Part shown: in pieces, positions 8,644 through 16,733 of the stretch | Layout: each line of letters starts with the position of its first letter | Position numbering within the stretch: the stretch's first letter is position 1 | Translations under genes and position numbers: made by a program | Notes under the pieces: model-generated | What the model was told of the DNA's origin: nothing | Seen by the model: only the letters and a program-made list of their open reading frames with translations | Database searches by the model: none | Source: Sulfurimonas sp. | Lineage (GTDB): Bacteria; Campylobacterota; Campylobacteria; Campylobacterales; Sulfurimonadaceae | NCBI GenBank assembly: GCA_015488615.1 | Contig: WFNM01000079.1 | Location: 1-43,081 of the forward strand | DNA: 43,081 bases | Direction of reading: 5' to 3'

Positions 8644-10677
8644 TTAGTGAACTAACATATTTGGAACGATAAGAGGGTACTTCTTCATCTTTCTAAAGAT
8701 ATGCTTACGAACAACTTGGCGTACATCATTTTCAAGTGCACGTCCATTACCAATAAGACCTGGCTTGATGTTAGTTAAGAAGATCTCTAGTACATCTTCT
8801 ATCTCTTTAGCAAATGCTTTATCAAGCCTATCAGGAACGATACCAAAAGTTGTAACTTTTGGCTTTGCTAGCATTTTTGAGTTTTGCTCACTTACTTCTG
8901 CAACTATCATAACAACACCATCTGAAGCTAACTTTTGACGGTCAAGAATGATATCATCATCAATTTTATGGTTATTTTGGTTGTCGATGTAAGTTTTACC
9001 AGTTTTCACAGTTTTCACTTTTCTCATATACTTAGGTGCAACTTCTATCTGCTCACCATCAGTCATAAGAAGTATGTTTCTCTCCGGAACACCACACATC
9101 ATAGCAGTCTCACGGTGACGCATAACATGGTTATACTCTCCGTGAATTGGTAAGAAAAATTTAGGATTTACTAAACGCAACATAAGTTTTTGCTCTTCCA
9201 TAGAAGCATGACCTGAAACGTGAATATCCTTGCTCATCGCTACACTTGCACCGGCACGTTGGAGGTGGTTGAGCATAGTAGAGATAGATCCTTCATTACC
9301 TGGAATGGCACGAGAAGAGAGAACGATTAAATCAGTTGGCTTGATTTTAATATGTCTGTGCTCACCGATACTCATTCTAAAAAGAGCTGAATTAGCCTCA
9401 CCTTGAGAACCAGTTGTTACGATAAGAACTTCTTTGTCGTTAAGGCTTGCAACTTCATCTGGGTCTACAAAGATGTTTTTGTTAAGCTTCACATAGTCAT
9501 ACTGCATTGCAAGTTCGATGTTACGCTCCATAGAACGCCCGATTACACAAACTTTACGGCCATATTTTACACCATAAGCGATTGCTTGTTGTACACGGTG
9601 AATGTTTGAGCTAAAAGTAGAAAGAAGTACACGACCCTCTGCTTTACTAAAGATTCTGTCTAATGCTGGTCCAACTGAAAGCTCAGAACCTGTTGGAGTA
9701 GGGTTATGAGAGTTTGTTGAGTCAGATAAAAGACATAAAACACCCTTATCTCCATAATATGCTAAACGGTGAAGGTCAGCAGTATAGCCATCAACAGGAG
9801 TATAATCTATCTTGAAGTCACCAGTGTGAATAAGTGTTCCGGCATCAGTAGTAACAGCAATAGTCGAAGAGTCAATAATAGAGTGAGTCATGTGCATCCA
9901 CTCGATTTTGAAATCATTTCCTATCTCATATACTTGGCGTTTAACAATAGGATTAAAGTATTTTCTATGCTCTTTAATATGGTGCTCGTCAAACTTATTA
10001 CCAATCATAGCTAAAGGAAGTGGTGTTCCATAAATAGGAAACTGCATCTCTTTATAAAGGTAAGGCATAGCTCCGATGTGATCTTCGTGAGCGTGAGTAA
10101 TGATAACACCAACGATTTTATCTTTAATCTCTCTAAGATAAGCAAAATCTGGAATTAAAATATCAACACCGTGCATAGTTTCATCTGGGAAACTCATACC
10201 AACATCTATAAGAATAGCTTCATTATCAGTCTCCATAACCATGATGTTACCACCAATTTCACCAAGTCCACCAAGTGGAGTGATACGTACTTTTGCTTTT
10301 GACTCAAGGTCTAGTTTGAAGTGAGGATTAAGGCGCTGCTTATGTGCTTCTTGGTTCTTTGCTACAAAGGCTTTAAGATTTTCATCAACTGGAGTAGCTT
10401 GTCTACGATGACGATTACGGTTTTTATTGCGATTATTATTTGGCTTATTTCCTGCTGGTTTATCACCTGTTGGCTTGTTAGTATTTTGTCTGTTTTGATT
10501 ATTATTGTTATTTGGTTTTCTATTATTGTTGTTTCTTCTATTGTTATTATTTCTGTTTTGTGCTGGTTTCGCATCTGTTTGTGGTTTTGCATCCGACTGT
10601 GTATTTTGTGTTGTTGGTGCTGATTCTTGTTTAGGTACCGTAGTTGTTTCTACTGACCCTCTGTTTTCTTCTGCCAT
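8644..10677 (-). CDS. rnj: Ribonuclease J with Asn-rich N-terminal extension
   Basis: RNase J is a metallo-beta-lactamase/beta-CASP nuclease with 5'-3' exo- and endonuclease activity in mRNA decay and rRNA maturation. The zinc-binding motif HAHEDH is at 195-200, followed by the beta-CASP region (TFSSNIHRVQQ...) and a C-terminal RNA-binding part. The first ~95 residues form a low-complexity tail rich in Asn, Arg, Lys and Gln, absent from Bacillus RNase J. Extensions of this kind occur in Helicobacter RNase J, where the enzyme works with an RNA helicase. The codons of the tail give long spurious open frames on both strands. rsmA lies 18 bases upstream in the same direction, so the two are probably cotranscribed. 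Confidence 0.95.
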   Translation of the reverse strand: MAEENRGSVETTTVPKQESAPTTQNTQSDAKPQTDAKPAQNRNNNNRRNNNNRKPNNNNNQNRQNTNKPTGDKPAGNKPNNNRNKNRNRHRRQATPVDENLKAFVAKNQEAHKQRLNPHFKLDLESKAKVRITPLGGLGEIGGNIMVMETDNEAILIDVGMSFPDETMHGVDILIPDFAYLREIKDKIVGVIITHAHEDHIGAMPYLYKEMQFPIYGTPLPLAMIGNKFDEHHIKEHRKYFNPIVKRQVYEIGNDFKIEWMHMTHSIIDSSTIAVTTDAGTLIHTGDFKIDYTPVDGYTADLHRLAYYGDKGVLCLLSDSTNSHNPTPTGSELSVGPALDRIFSKAEGRVLLSTFSSNIHRVQQAIAYGVKYGRKVCVIGRSMERNIELAMQYDYVKLNKNIFVDPDEVASLNDKEVLIVTTGSQGEANSALFRMSIGEHRHIKIKPTDLIVLSSRAIPGNEGSISTMLNHLQRAGASVAMSKDIHVSGHASMEEQKLMLRLVNPKFFLPIHGEYNHVMRHRETAMMCGVPERNILLMTDGEQIEVAPKYMRKVKTVKTGKTYIDNQNNHKIDDDIILDRQKLASDGVVMIVAEVSEQNSKMLAKPKVTTFGIVPDRLDKAFAKEIEDVLEIFLTNIKPGLIGNGRALENDVRQVVRKHIFRKMKKYPLIVPNMLVH

Positions 10678-10695
10678 CCAAACTCCTTTTTATTT

Positions 10696-11469
10696 TTATA
10701 TTATTTTATAGAGTTGGTGATAGTCCTGAGTGCTCACTTGATGAGGGCGAATCATATGTGCCAGTTCGAGCTTCTCAAAAGCTTCCTTTAGAAGAGTCTT
10801 ATCATACTTCTGTGAGAGATTTTTCATAAGAGTTTTTCGAGGCTGCGTAAATGCAACTCTAAGCATGTCCTCGAACTCTTTGTCTGATCTATCAGCATTT
10901 TTTTGTATGAGAAAAACAGCAGAGTCTACTTTTGGCTGTGGGTCAAATGCAGTCGGAGGAACTTTTGTGACAATCTCTGCCGTTCCTACAGTCTGAGCAA
11001 TAATGCCCAAACTTCCAAATACTTTCTCACCAGCAGATGCACAAAATTTCTCTGCCACTTCTAACTGAACCATTACAAGTATATTTTTACACATTGGATC
11101 TGCGAGTGCTTTTAGGATTATGTTTGTAGCGATATAATAGGGCAGGTTAGCCACTAAATCGTACGGTTCATCCACTAAACTACTCTGCCAAGCTTGTAAA
11201 ACATCCCCACAGTTTATGTGGAGTCGCTTGGTAGCGATCTCTTCTTTAAATGTACTTTGTAACAGTTTACATAAATCGGTATCTACCTCAAAAGCTTCTA
11301 CACTTCTGACATCAACTAAAAATTTAGTTAAATCACCTAAGCCAGGCCCAATCTCTACGAGTTTATTCTCGTTTTTGGGCATCGCTTCGACAATTTTTCT
11401 TAAAACTGATTGATCTTTTAGAAAGTTCTGTCCAAACTTCTTCTTTGCTACAATACTTTCTATATTCAT
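10696..11469 (-). CDS. rsmA: 16S rRNA dimethyladenosine transferase RsmA (KsgA)
   Basis: It dimethylates the two adjacent adenosines near the 3' end of 16S rRNA (A1518 and A1519 in E. coli numbering) late in 30S assembly. The 257-aa protein shows the Rossmann SAM motif GPGLG at 41-45, the catalytic motif NLPY at 108-111 and the family N-terminus KKFGQNFL at 10-17. Length is standard. It is followed by RNase J after 18 bases, which joins two RNA-processing functions in one operon, as I recall in Campylobacter. Start: ATG at 11467-11469. Confidence 0.96.
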   Translation of the reverse strand: MNIESIVAKKKFGQNFLKDQSVLRKIVEAMPKNENKLVEIGPGLGDLTKFLVDVRSVEAFEVDTDLCKLLQSTFKEEIATKRLHINCGDVLQAWQSSLVDEPYDLVANLPYYIATNIILKALADPMCKNILVMVQLEVAEKFCASAGEKVFGSLGIIAQTVGTAEIVTKVPPTAFDPQPKVDSAVFLIQKNADRSDKEFEDMLRVAFTQPRKTLMKNLSQKYDKTLLKEAFEKLELAHMIRPHQVSTQDYHQLYKII

Positions 11470-11499
11470 AAATAGGAGTCTACAACAATTTTGCTTATA

Positions 11500-11533
11500 A
11501 GAAGATTTACTTATAGAATTCTTTAAATCTTCT
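11500..11533. terminator. 9-bp inverted repeat after selO
   Basis: AGAAGATTT and AAATCTTCT flank a 16-base loop in the gap between the selO stop and the rsmA start. It is positioned to end the leftward selO transcript or to lie in the rsmA promoter region. There is no U-run, so the call is tentative. Confidence 0.3.
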
Positions 11534-11554
11534 CTCTATAATAACTCTTTTAAA

Positions 11555-13252
11555 TCATGAAGAGCAGCTAATATACGATATTCCTGCAATTCCAAAGTGT
11601 TCATAAGGTTTTTGTCTGTAGTATTTTTCCTCAATCTCCTTAGACTGTTCAGCATAAGGATTTATCATTATATCCTGCATCTCTTTTAAAAGAGTATAGT
11701 CTCCAAGTTCGGCTTTCTTATATGCAGGTACTAATAACCACTCACGAAGTGTGTACTTTGGATTTACAAGTAGCATCTTTTTTGAGAGTTTTTCTTTAGA
11801 CCCTGATGAAGTTATGTGTAAGAAACTTCTCCATTGCTTGAGCCATTCTGTCCAGCGCTGTAAAAGTTGTTCATCTTGAGTATTCTTGTAAAAACTTTTT
11901 TTAAGTGGAGTAATTTCTTCTGGCAAGTAAGAAAGTTCACGAAAAAGAATAGTATAGTCAACAGCAGTTTCTATCATAAGTCCTTGAAGTTCATGAAAGA
12001 GTCTTGCATCAAAACTCTCAAGCCCTAGTTTACTCGCCCACATCTTTTGCATCTTCTCTTGCATCACTTTAGAAAAGTCATTTCTAATCTCATTGAGTTT
12101 TGTTAGTGCATCTTTATCTGGTTTGAGTAGTGGAGCTAAAGCCATACAAAAGACATGAAAATTTTTCTCAGCTGCGTTTGCTTGGTTAAAAAATGCGAAG
12201 TGTTGTCCTCCACCTGTCCAAGGCTGATAATTTGGGTCAAACATATCTATAAACCCAAAAGGACCATAGTCAAGAGTAAAACCTCCAGCTGCACAGTTAT
12301 CACTATTAAAATTTCCTTGGCAATAGCCAACACGAATCCAGTTTGCCACAAGTGATGTTAGGCGATCTCTAAACTCATTTGCAAGTAGAAGTACTTTTTC
12401 AACTCTTACAAGACTCTTATCAATAACTTCACTATACTCTCGTTCTATTAAATGTTCTACTATCATCTCTAACTCTTGCATAGCTTTTGGGTGTTCATTT
12501 TTACGAGCACGTCTAGCAAAAAGTTCCACTTGACCAACTCGAATGAACGAAGGAGCAACGCGAGTAGAGATAGCAACTGCTTCTTCTATCATCACTTCAG
12601 GATCTCTTGAGCGTGAGTTTTCATTAAACCATGGTCGTCTTACATACTCTTCATTTGATGCGTAGAGACTTAGTGAACGCGATGTAGAAATCCCAAGTGC
12701 ATGCATATGTTCTTGTGCTAAAAACTCACGAACACTTGAGCGAAGTACTGCTCGTCCATCTGCACCACGACAGTATGGCGTTGGTCCTCCACCCTTGAGT
12801 TGCATCTCCCAGCGTCTAGAATTTAAAACTCCCTCGTAAACAGACATAGCACGACCATCACCATAACCATTCCCAGTTCCAAAAGGACACTGCTGATAGT
12901 ATTCTGTTCCATATATAGAAAGAGCATAACCACAAGCCCAACCACTGCTATGCATTGACCCTGGAAGTTGTGACATATCTCCAGAGAACATACGCATAAA
13001 GTCAGGAGACTCGGCGAGAGCATCAGCAAAACCGAGTTCACTAAAAAGAGTCTTCGAGTGTGCAATGTATAATGGATTTGGAATAGGGCTTGGATTTACA
13101 GGAACATAGTGCCCTGAAAAAACTTCTCTCGAGATATGGTCTACTCCATCTTCCTTTGCACTAGGGTCAGAGTGAAGTGTATCTCTTAAAGAGTAGTCTG
13201 CTAAATTTGCTAAGTCATTAAGTGTTTCAACTTTTGTAGTATTTTTTTTGAT
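11555..13252 (-). CDS. selO: SelO-family protein adenylyltransferase (long form), non-canonical start
   Basis: SelO is a pseudokinase-fold enzyme that transfers AMP from ATP to Ser, Thr or Tyr of target proteins, linked in bacteria and mitochondria to redox stress. Visible here: LKGGGPTPY with the nucleotide-binding Lys, [16 protein letters not shown] and [13 protein letters not shown] with the metal and catalytic Asn and Asp, and a final CSS, matching the position of the selenocysteine in animal SelO. The first in-frame ATG is at 12997, but the frame stays open to a TAG at 13268-13270, and the upstream translation ([28 protein letters not shown]) is clearly SelO-like. No ATG, GTG or TTG occurs there. 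AAGGA at about 13259-13263 stands six bases before ATC (13250-13252) and three before ATT (13253-13255), so I place the start there tentatively (about 565 aa). Confidence 0.85.
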   Translation of the reverse strand: MKKNTTKVETLNDLANLADYSLRDTLHSDPSAKEDGVDHISREVFSGHYVPVNPSPIPNPLYIAHSKTLFSELGFADALAESPDFMRMFSGDMSQLPGSMHSSGWACGYALSIYGTEYYQQCPFGTGNGYGDGRAMSVYEGVLNSRRWEMQLKGGGPTPYCRGADGRAVLRSSVREFLAQEHMHALGISTSRSLSLYASNEEYVRRPWFNENSRSRDPEVMIEEAVAISTRVAPSFIRVGQVELFARRARKNEHPKAMQELEMIVEHLIEREYSEVIDKSLVRVEKVLLLANEFRDRLTSLVANWIRVGYCQGNFNSDNCAAGGFTLDYGPFGFIDMFDPNYQPWTGGGQHFAFFNQANAAEKNFHVFCMALAPLLKPDKDALTKLNEIRNDFSKVMQEKMQKMWASKLGLESFDARLFHELQGLMIETAVDYTILFRELSYLPEEITPLKKSFYKNTQDEQLLQRWTEWLKQWRSFLHITSSGSKEKLSKKMLLVNPKYTLREWLLVPAYKKAELGDYTLLKEMQDIMINPYAEQSKEIEEKYYRQKPYEHFGIAGISYISCSS

Positions 13253-13464
13253 AATAATTCCTTCTATCTATATACTTCGTTCATATATTAAAAAGTATAA
13301 CATTTTTTACTTGTCAAATTAGTCACGATTATTTTGCTCTTTTTTTCTTCAATTAGCTAAAAGATTATTACTCTATTAAAGGATGTTTCACGTGAAACAT
13401 CCCTTACCAAAGTATAAGTCTAAAGTAGTATAATTCAAAATATATAATATAAGGTATCTAAGCA
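13253..13464. promoter_or_regulatory. Divergent selO / hisF promoter region with parS
   Basis: This AT-rich gap separates the leftward selO from the rightward hisF and must hold both promoters. It contains the parS palindrome listed separately. TATAAT at 13443-13448 is close to the hisF ATG (13465) and precedes an AAGG ribosome site, so it is a weak promoter candidate. No terminator or small gene was seen. Confidence 0.5.
13384..13399. other. parS centromere site (ParB binding), intergenic
   Basis: The exact sequence TGTTTCACGTGAAACA matches the widely conserved chromosomal parS palindrome bound by ParB/Spo0J. The symmetry extends three further paired bases on each side (13381-13402). It lies between selO and hisF, about 25 kb from dnaA, within the usual distance of parS from an origin. 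ParB loading here would recruit SMC and drive origin segregation with ParA. The parA and parB genes are not in this window. Confidence 0.93.
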
Positions 13465-14226
13465 ATGAACTATTTCGCAAAAAGAATTATTCCCTGTCTT
13501 GATGTTAAAGATGGACGTGTAGTCAAAGGTGTCAACTTTGTTGGCCTCAAAGATGCAGGTGATCCAGTTGAAGTGGCTCGCCGCTATAATGAAGAGGGTG
13601 CTGATGAGTTGACATTTTTAGACATCACCGCTTCTAGTGATAACCGCGATACTATAGTAGATATAGTTGCACAAGTTGCTCGTGAGATTTTCATCCCTCT
13701 TACAGTTGGTGGAGGAATACGTAAACTTGAAGATATCTACGGCCTGCTCAATGTTGGTTGCGATAAGGTAAGTGTAAACTCTGCAGCTATCAAACGCCCA
13801 GAGCTTATAGATGAGGGTTCTAAGCGTTTTGGCTCTCAGTGTATAGTGACTGCTATAGATGTCAAACGCACAGACTCAGGTAAGTACCATGTCTTTTTAA
13901 ATGGTGGTCGCGTTGATACTGGACTTGATGCAGTCGAGTGGGCAAAAGAAGTGGTAGATCGTGGAAGCGGAGAGATACTTCTTACCTCTATGGATGCCGA
14001 TGGAACAAAGGCTGGTTTTGAGCTTAACATCACAGAGCAGATAAGTAAGGCTGTAAATGTCCCTGTCATCGCTAGTGGTGGAGCTGGAACTATGGAACAT
14101 ATCAAAGAGGCTTTTGAGTGTGGTGCTGACGCTGCACTTGCTGCGAGTATCTTTCACTATAAAGAGATAGATATTATGGATCTTAAACACTACCTTCACG
14201 AAAAAAATATTCCTGTGAGAATATAA
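13465..14226 (+). CDS. hisF: Imidazole glycerol phosphate synthase cyclase subunit HisF
   Basis: HisF takes ammonia from HisH and PRFAR to make imidazole glycerol phosphate and AICAR in histidine synthesis, linking it to purine synthesis. The 253-aa (beta/alpha)8 barrel starts [20 protein letters not shown] with the catalytic Asp at 13 (D11 in Thermotoga), the second catalytic Asp in [12 protein letters not shown] (near 134), and phosphate-binding stretches VGGGIR and ASGGAG. Length and N-terminus are canonical, and AAGG precedes the ATG. HisH is not adjacent, so the gene is separated from the other his genes here. It faces away from selO with parS between them. Confidence 0.97.
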   Translation: MNYFAKRIIPCLDVKDGRVVKGVNFVGLKDAGDPVEVARRYNEEGADELTFLDITASSDNRDTIVDIVAQVAREIFIPLTVGGGIRKLEDIYGLLNVGCDKVSVNSAAIKRPELIDEGSKRFGSQCIVTAIDVKRTDSGKYHVFLNGGRVDTGLDAVEWAKEVVDRGSGEILLTSMDADGTKAGFELNITEQISKAVNVPVIASGGAGTMEHIKEAFECGADAALAASIFHYKEIDIMDLKHYLHEKNIPVRI

Positions 14227-14350
14227 GTGTGAGGGCTCTCTGCCGAAGAGAACCTAGTGTTAACATAGATAAAGGGACGAGTTCCTTTGTCGTCATAAAT
14301 AATAGGGAAAAGGTTCCCTTAAATTTTGAAAAAATTAAAGGAAATGAATA

Positions 14351-14893
14351 ATGATCATCTGTGCAGGAAATAGCGAACAGTTTGAGTTCGCACAACCGAT
14401 GGGAGTAGGGCTTGTAGAAACGGCTATGAATCTTACTCGCCAGTGTCTTTTTGATAAACCTGAGTTTATACTCTTTGTTGGAAGTGCAGGAAGCTATGGT
14501 GATGCTAAAATATTTGATATCATCGAGAGTAAAACAGCAGCTAACATCGAGCTTGCATTTCTCTCAAATGATGCCTATACACCTCTTGATAATGTAGTCA
14601 CAACAAACACTACAAACAAAAAAGATATCGTAGTGAACTCCTCAAACTACATCAGTACTAACGCGGAGCTAACAAAAAACTTTTTGAAGTTTGGAGTAGG
14701 GATAGAGAACATGGAGTTCTTCGCTATTTTAAAAATAGCACAAGAGTTTAACATACCAGCTGGAGGTGTTTTTTGTATAACAAACTACACTAACGAGTCA
14801 GCACATGATGACTTTCTTGCCAACCATGAAAAAGCAAAAGAGTTACTAACGCAGCATGTAAAAAAACGTATAAAGGAACTTACAAGTAAATGA
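14351..14893 (+). CDS. Purine-nucleoside-phosphorylase-like protein
   Basis: This 180-aa protein has features of the PNP/UDP phosphorylase (MTAN) superfamily: FILFVGSAGSYGD around 37-49, where family members have the phosphate/ribose GxaG loop, and GVGIENMEFFAI, corresponding to the substrate-binding VxMExxA motif. It is shorter than typical enzymes (230-260 aa), so substrate choice (purine nucleoside, methylthioadenosine or futalosine) cannot be decided. Its stop overlaps the rlmN start by four bases (ATGA), which indicates translational coupling. A gap of 124 bases with small inverted repeats separates it from hisF. In Campylobacter I recall a similar gene before rlmN. Confidence 0.7.
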   Translation: MIICAGNSEQFEFAQPMGVGLVETAMNLTRQCLFDKPEFILFVGSAGSYGDAKIFDIIESKTAANIELAFLSNDAYTPLDNVVTTNTTNKKDIVVNSSNYISTNAELTKNFLKFGVGIENMEFFAILKIAQEFNIPAGGVFCITNYTNESAHDDFLANHEKAKELLTQHVKKRIKELTSK

Positions 14894-15990
14894 GTGAAAC
14901 ACTAAAACCCTCACTAATGGACTTCACTCGTAAAGAGTTAGAAGTCCTCATAACACCAAAGTTTCGTGCCAAACAGATTTATGGTTGGTTATACAATAAC
15001 TTCGCCTCAGACTATGATGAGATGAAAAATATCCCTAAGTCTATGAGAGAAGATTTAGCACAAAAGTATTTAGTTAATCCTCTTAAAATTGCTAAAAAAG
15101 AAGAGTCTAGTGATGGAACTATCAAGTATCTTTTAGAGCTTCAAGATGGTAAAACTATGGAAGCTGTTTGGCTTAAAATGAAAGATGAACAACATGATGA
15201 GTCTGGAAATATCTGCCAAGAAGCAAAATATACTATATGTGTTTCCACACAAGTTGGTTGTAAAGTAGGGTGTACCTTTTGTCTAACAGCAAAGGGTGGT
15301 TTTACGAGAGACCTAAGTGCTGGCGAGATAGTAGCACAAGTAGTTACACTCAAACGCGATAATAATCACAAACAGAATAGAAAGGTAAACATAGTCTACA
15401 TGGGTATGGGTGAGCCACTTGATAACCTCACTAACCTAACAAAAGCTATAGAGATTTTTAAAGAGACAGATGGGCTTGACATCGGTGGTAAACGCCAAAC
15501 TGTTAGCACAAGTGGTCTCAGTTCTAAGATAGATAAACTGGGAGAAATGGACTTAGGTGTGCATATTGCTATATCACTTCATGCTGTTGATGATAAGCTT
15601 CGCTCGGAACTCATTCCTATGAACAAAGCACATAACATTCAGTCTATCATCGATGCAGTCAAGCGCTTTCCTATAGATACTCGCAAGCGTGTGATGTTTG
15701 AGTATCTTGTTATAAAAAATAAGAACGATGACATCGGCAGTGCTAAGAAACTAGTCAAGCTACTTACAGACATAAAAGCAAAAGTAAACCTTATCTACTT
15801 CAATCCTTATCCAGGGACAGATTATGATAGACCTAGCCGAGCTGATATGGTCGCGTTTCAAGACTATCTTCTTAAACATGGTTTACTTTGTACTATACGT
15901 GACTCTAAAGGCATAGATATTAGTGCTGCTTGTGGGCAGCTCAAAGAGAAACAAGACCACATAAGTAGCAAAATTGAAGGAGATATATAG
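14890..15990 (+). CDS. rlmN: 23S rRNA A2503 / tRNA A37 methyltransferase RlmN
   Basis: RlmN is a radical-SAM enzyme that methylates C2 of A2503 in 23S rRNA and of A37 in some tRNAs. The 366-aa protein has the 4Fe-4S motif C124-x3-C128-x2-C131 (in GCKVGCTFC), the GMGEPL motif near 174-179, and the C-terminal resolving Cys in ISAACGQL. Length is normal. It overlaps the nucleoside-phosphorylase-like gene by four bases and is followed immediately by the 36-aa peptide gene, so at least three genes form one operon. No anomalies seen. Confidence 0.97.
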   Translation: MSETLKPSLMDFTRKELEVLITPKFRAKQIYGWLYNNFASDYDEMKNIPKSMREDLAQKYLVNPLKIAKKEESSDGTIKYLLELQDGKTMEAVWLKMKDEQHDESGNICQEAKYTICVSTQVGCKVGCTFCLTAKGGFTRDLSAGEIVAQVVTLKRDNNHKQNRKVNIVYMGMGEPLDNLTNLTKAIEIFKETDGLDIGGKRQTVSTSGLSSKIDKLGEMDLGVHIAISLHAVDDKLRSELIPMNKAHNIQSIIDAVKRFPIDTRKRVMFEYLVIKNKNDDIGSAKKLVKLLTDIKAKVNLIYFNPYPGTDYDRPSRADMVAFQDYLLKHGLLCTIRDSKGIDISAACGQLKEKQDHISSKIEGDI

Positions 15991-16101
15991 ATGGGTGATT
16001 TTACAGCGGTAGATATCGGAGAAGTAATTTTAATACTTTCAGTCTTTATTGTAGGTGTCGGTGGTTTCATGTATGCTGCACTTAAAAATGATGATAAATA
16101 A
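15991..16101 (+). CDS. 36-aa single-pass membrane peptide downstream of rlmN
   Basis: The ATG directly follows the rlmN stop and has an excellent ribosome site (GAAGGAG, eight bases upstream). The product starts MGDFTAVDIGE, then has one hydrophobic helix (about 12-30, VILILSVFIVGVGGFMYAAL) and a charged tail KNDDK. The acidic N-terminus and mixed-charge tail do not fix topology. I recall a small ORF in the same place after rlmN in Campylobacter jejuni (Cj1714), which would make it conserved. Function unknown; it may bind a membrane partner, as many one-helix peptides do. Confidence 0.75.
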   Translation: MGDFTAVDIGEVILILSVFIVGVGGFMYAALKNDDK

Positions 16102-16150
16102 TAATGGTAAATATGTTAAAATAACTCATATAAATTAAAGGAGCACTATA

Positions 16151-16387
16151 ATGGCAGAAAAAACAGACTCAGATCGTATCAGAGAAATATATAAACTCGC
16201 AAAAGGTCACTTTGGTGATGTTAAGTTCGTAGGTATCAAGTACCACAATAAAATAGGTTGGATGGCGAAAGCACAACTTGGTGAAGATTTTGAAAATCTT
16301 ACAGCTGATGGTAAAACAAGTAGCGATGCACTTAGAAATTTAAGAGGTCGTGTGAAAAAGATTATCAAGAGATATAACGGCGTTTAA
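16151..16387 (+). CDS. Conserved small protein, 78 aa, function unknown
   Basis: The ATG follows AAAGGAG, a strong ribosome site, 49 bases after the membrane-peptide gene. The protein is basic and soluble: a helix (DRIREIYKLAKGHF), a beta pair (VKFVGIKYHNKIGWMAKAQL) and a C-terminal helix (SSDALRNLRGRVKKIIKRY). The GW.A...L...G.T...AL.NL pattern faintly resembles HicB-like antitoxin folds, but no HicA partner is adjacent and I do not claim that identity. It is probably the last gene of the rlmN operon or has its own promoter in the short AT-rich gap. Confidence 0.8.
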   Translation: MAEKTDSDRIREIYKLAKGHFGDVKFVGIKYHNKIGWMAKAQLGEDFENLTADGKTSSDALRNLRGRVKKIIKRYNGV

Positions 16388-16733
16388 TAGCCAAAATGTA
16401 GACTAAACGACCAACACACCAGGGAGGTCGTTTATGAATGTAATAATACCCTAGTAATCTTATAAAAAACTAACAAAAAAACTTCCCACTCAAAACTTAT
16501 CTTTTTTACTCTAAACATTGTATCTTCAAAATTGCAAGCTATTCACACTGTGTTGTAACTTGTGAATAAACTACTCCTTTATCTAGATAAATTCAAAAAT
16601 TCTTTTATAAATTAAGAATTTATTTATATAAATGTTTGCTGAAATAGAAACTTTTATCTTGCTTAAGCCCCTATTTATAGGGTTTTAATGGAGTTAAGAG
16701 GAGTTTTTCACATTTGAAAAAGAAGAGGAGCAA
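16388..16733. other. 346-base gene-free AT-rich region with hairpin and DnaA-box-like sites
   Basis: No gene was found here. It starts with a 9-bp hairpin (16404-16434) after the 78-aa gene. Further on are CTATTCACA at 16539-16547, TTATTCACA on the minus strand at 16561-16569 and TTTTTCACA at 16704-16712; a further TTATTCACA at 16747-16755 lies in the end of the RluA gene. Between them is very AT-rich DNA (16590-16690). These match the TTCAC-core DnaA box proposed for this class, so the region may bind DnaA. It lies between the two parS sites. Confidence 0.5.
16404..16434 (+). terminator. 9-bp hairpin after the 78-aa gene
   Basis: TAAACGACC pairs with GGTCGTTTA across a 13-base loop, 17 bases past the stop codon. 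The position suits a transcript end for the hisF-side genes, but no U-run follows, so factor-independent termination is uncertain. Confidence 0.5.

Noticed and set aside
10321-10711. Several long plus- and minus-strand ORFs with hydrophobic or Ile/Thr-rich translations
   Set aside because: They are out-of-frame readings of the Asn-codon-rich RNase J extension.
12823-13065. 80-codon ATG-initiated ORF on the minus strand at the start of selO
   Set aside because: It lies in another frame over the SelO N-terminal coding region; the SelO frame carries the family sequence, so this is a shadow.
14227-14350. Short inverted repeats (for example AGGGAA / TTCCCT at 14304-14319) as a riboswitch
   Set aside because: The stem is only six bases and no known riboswitch core was recognised.
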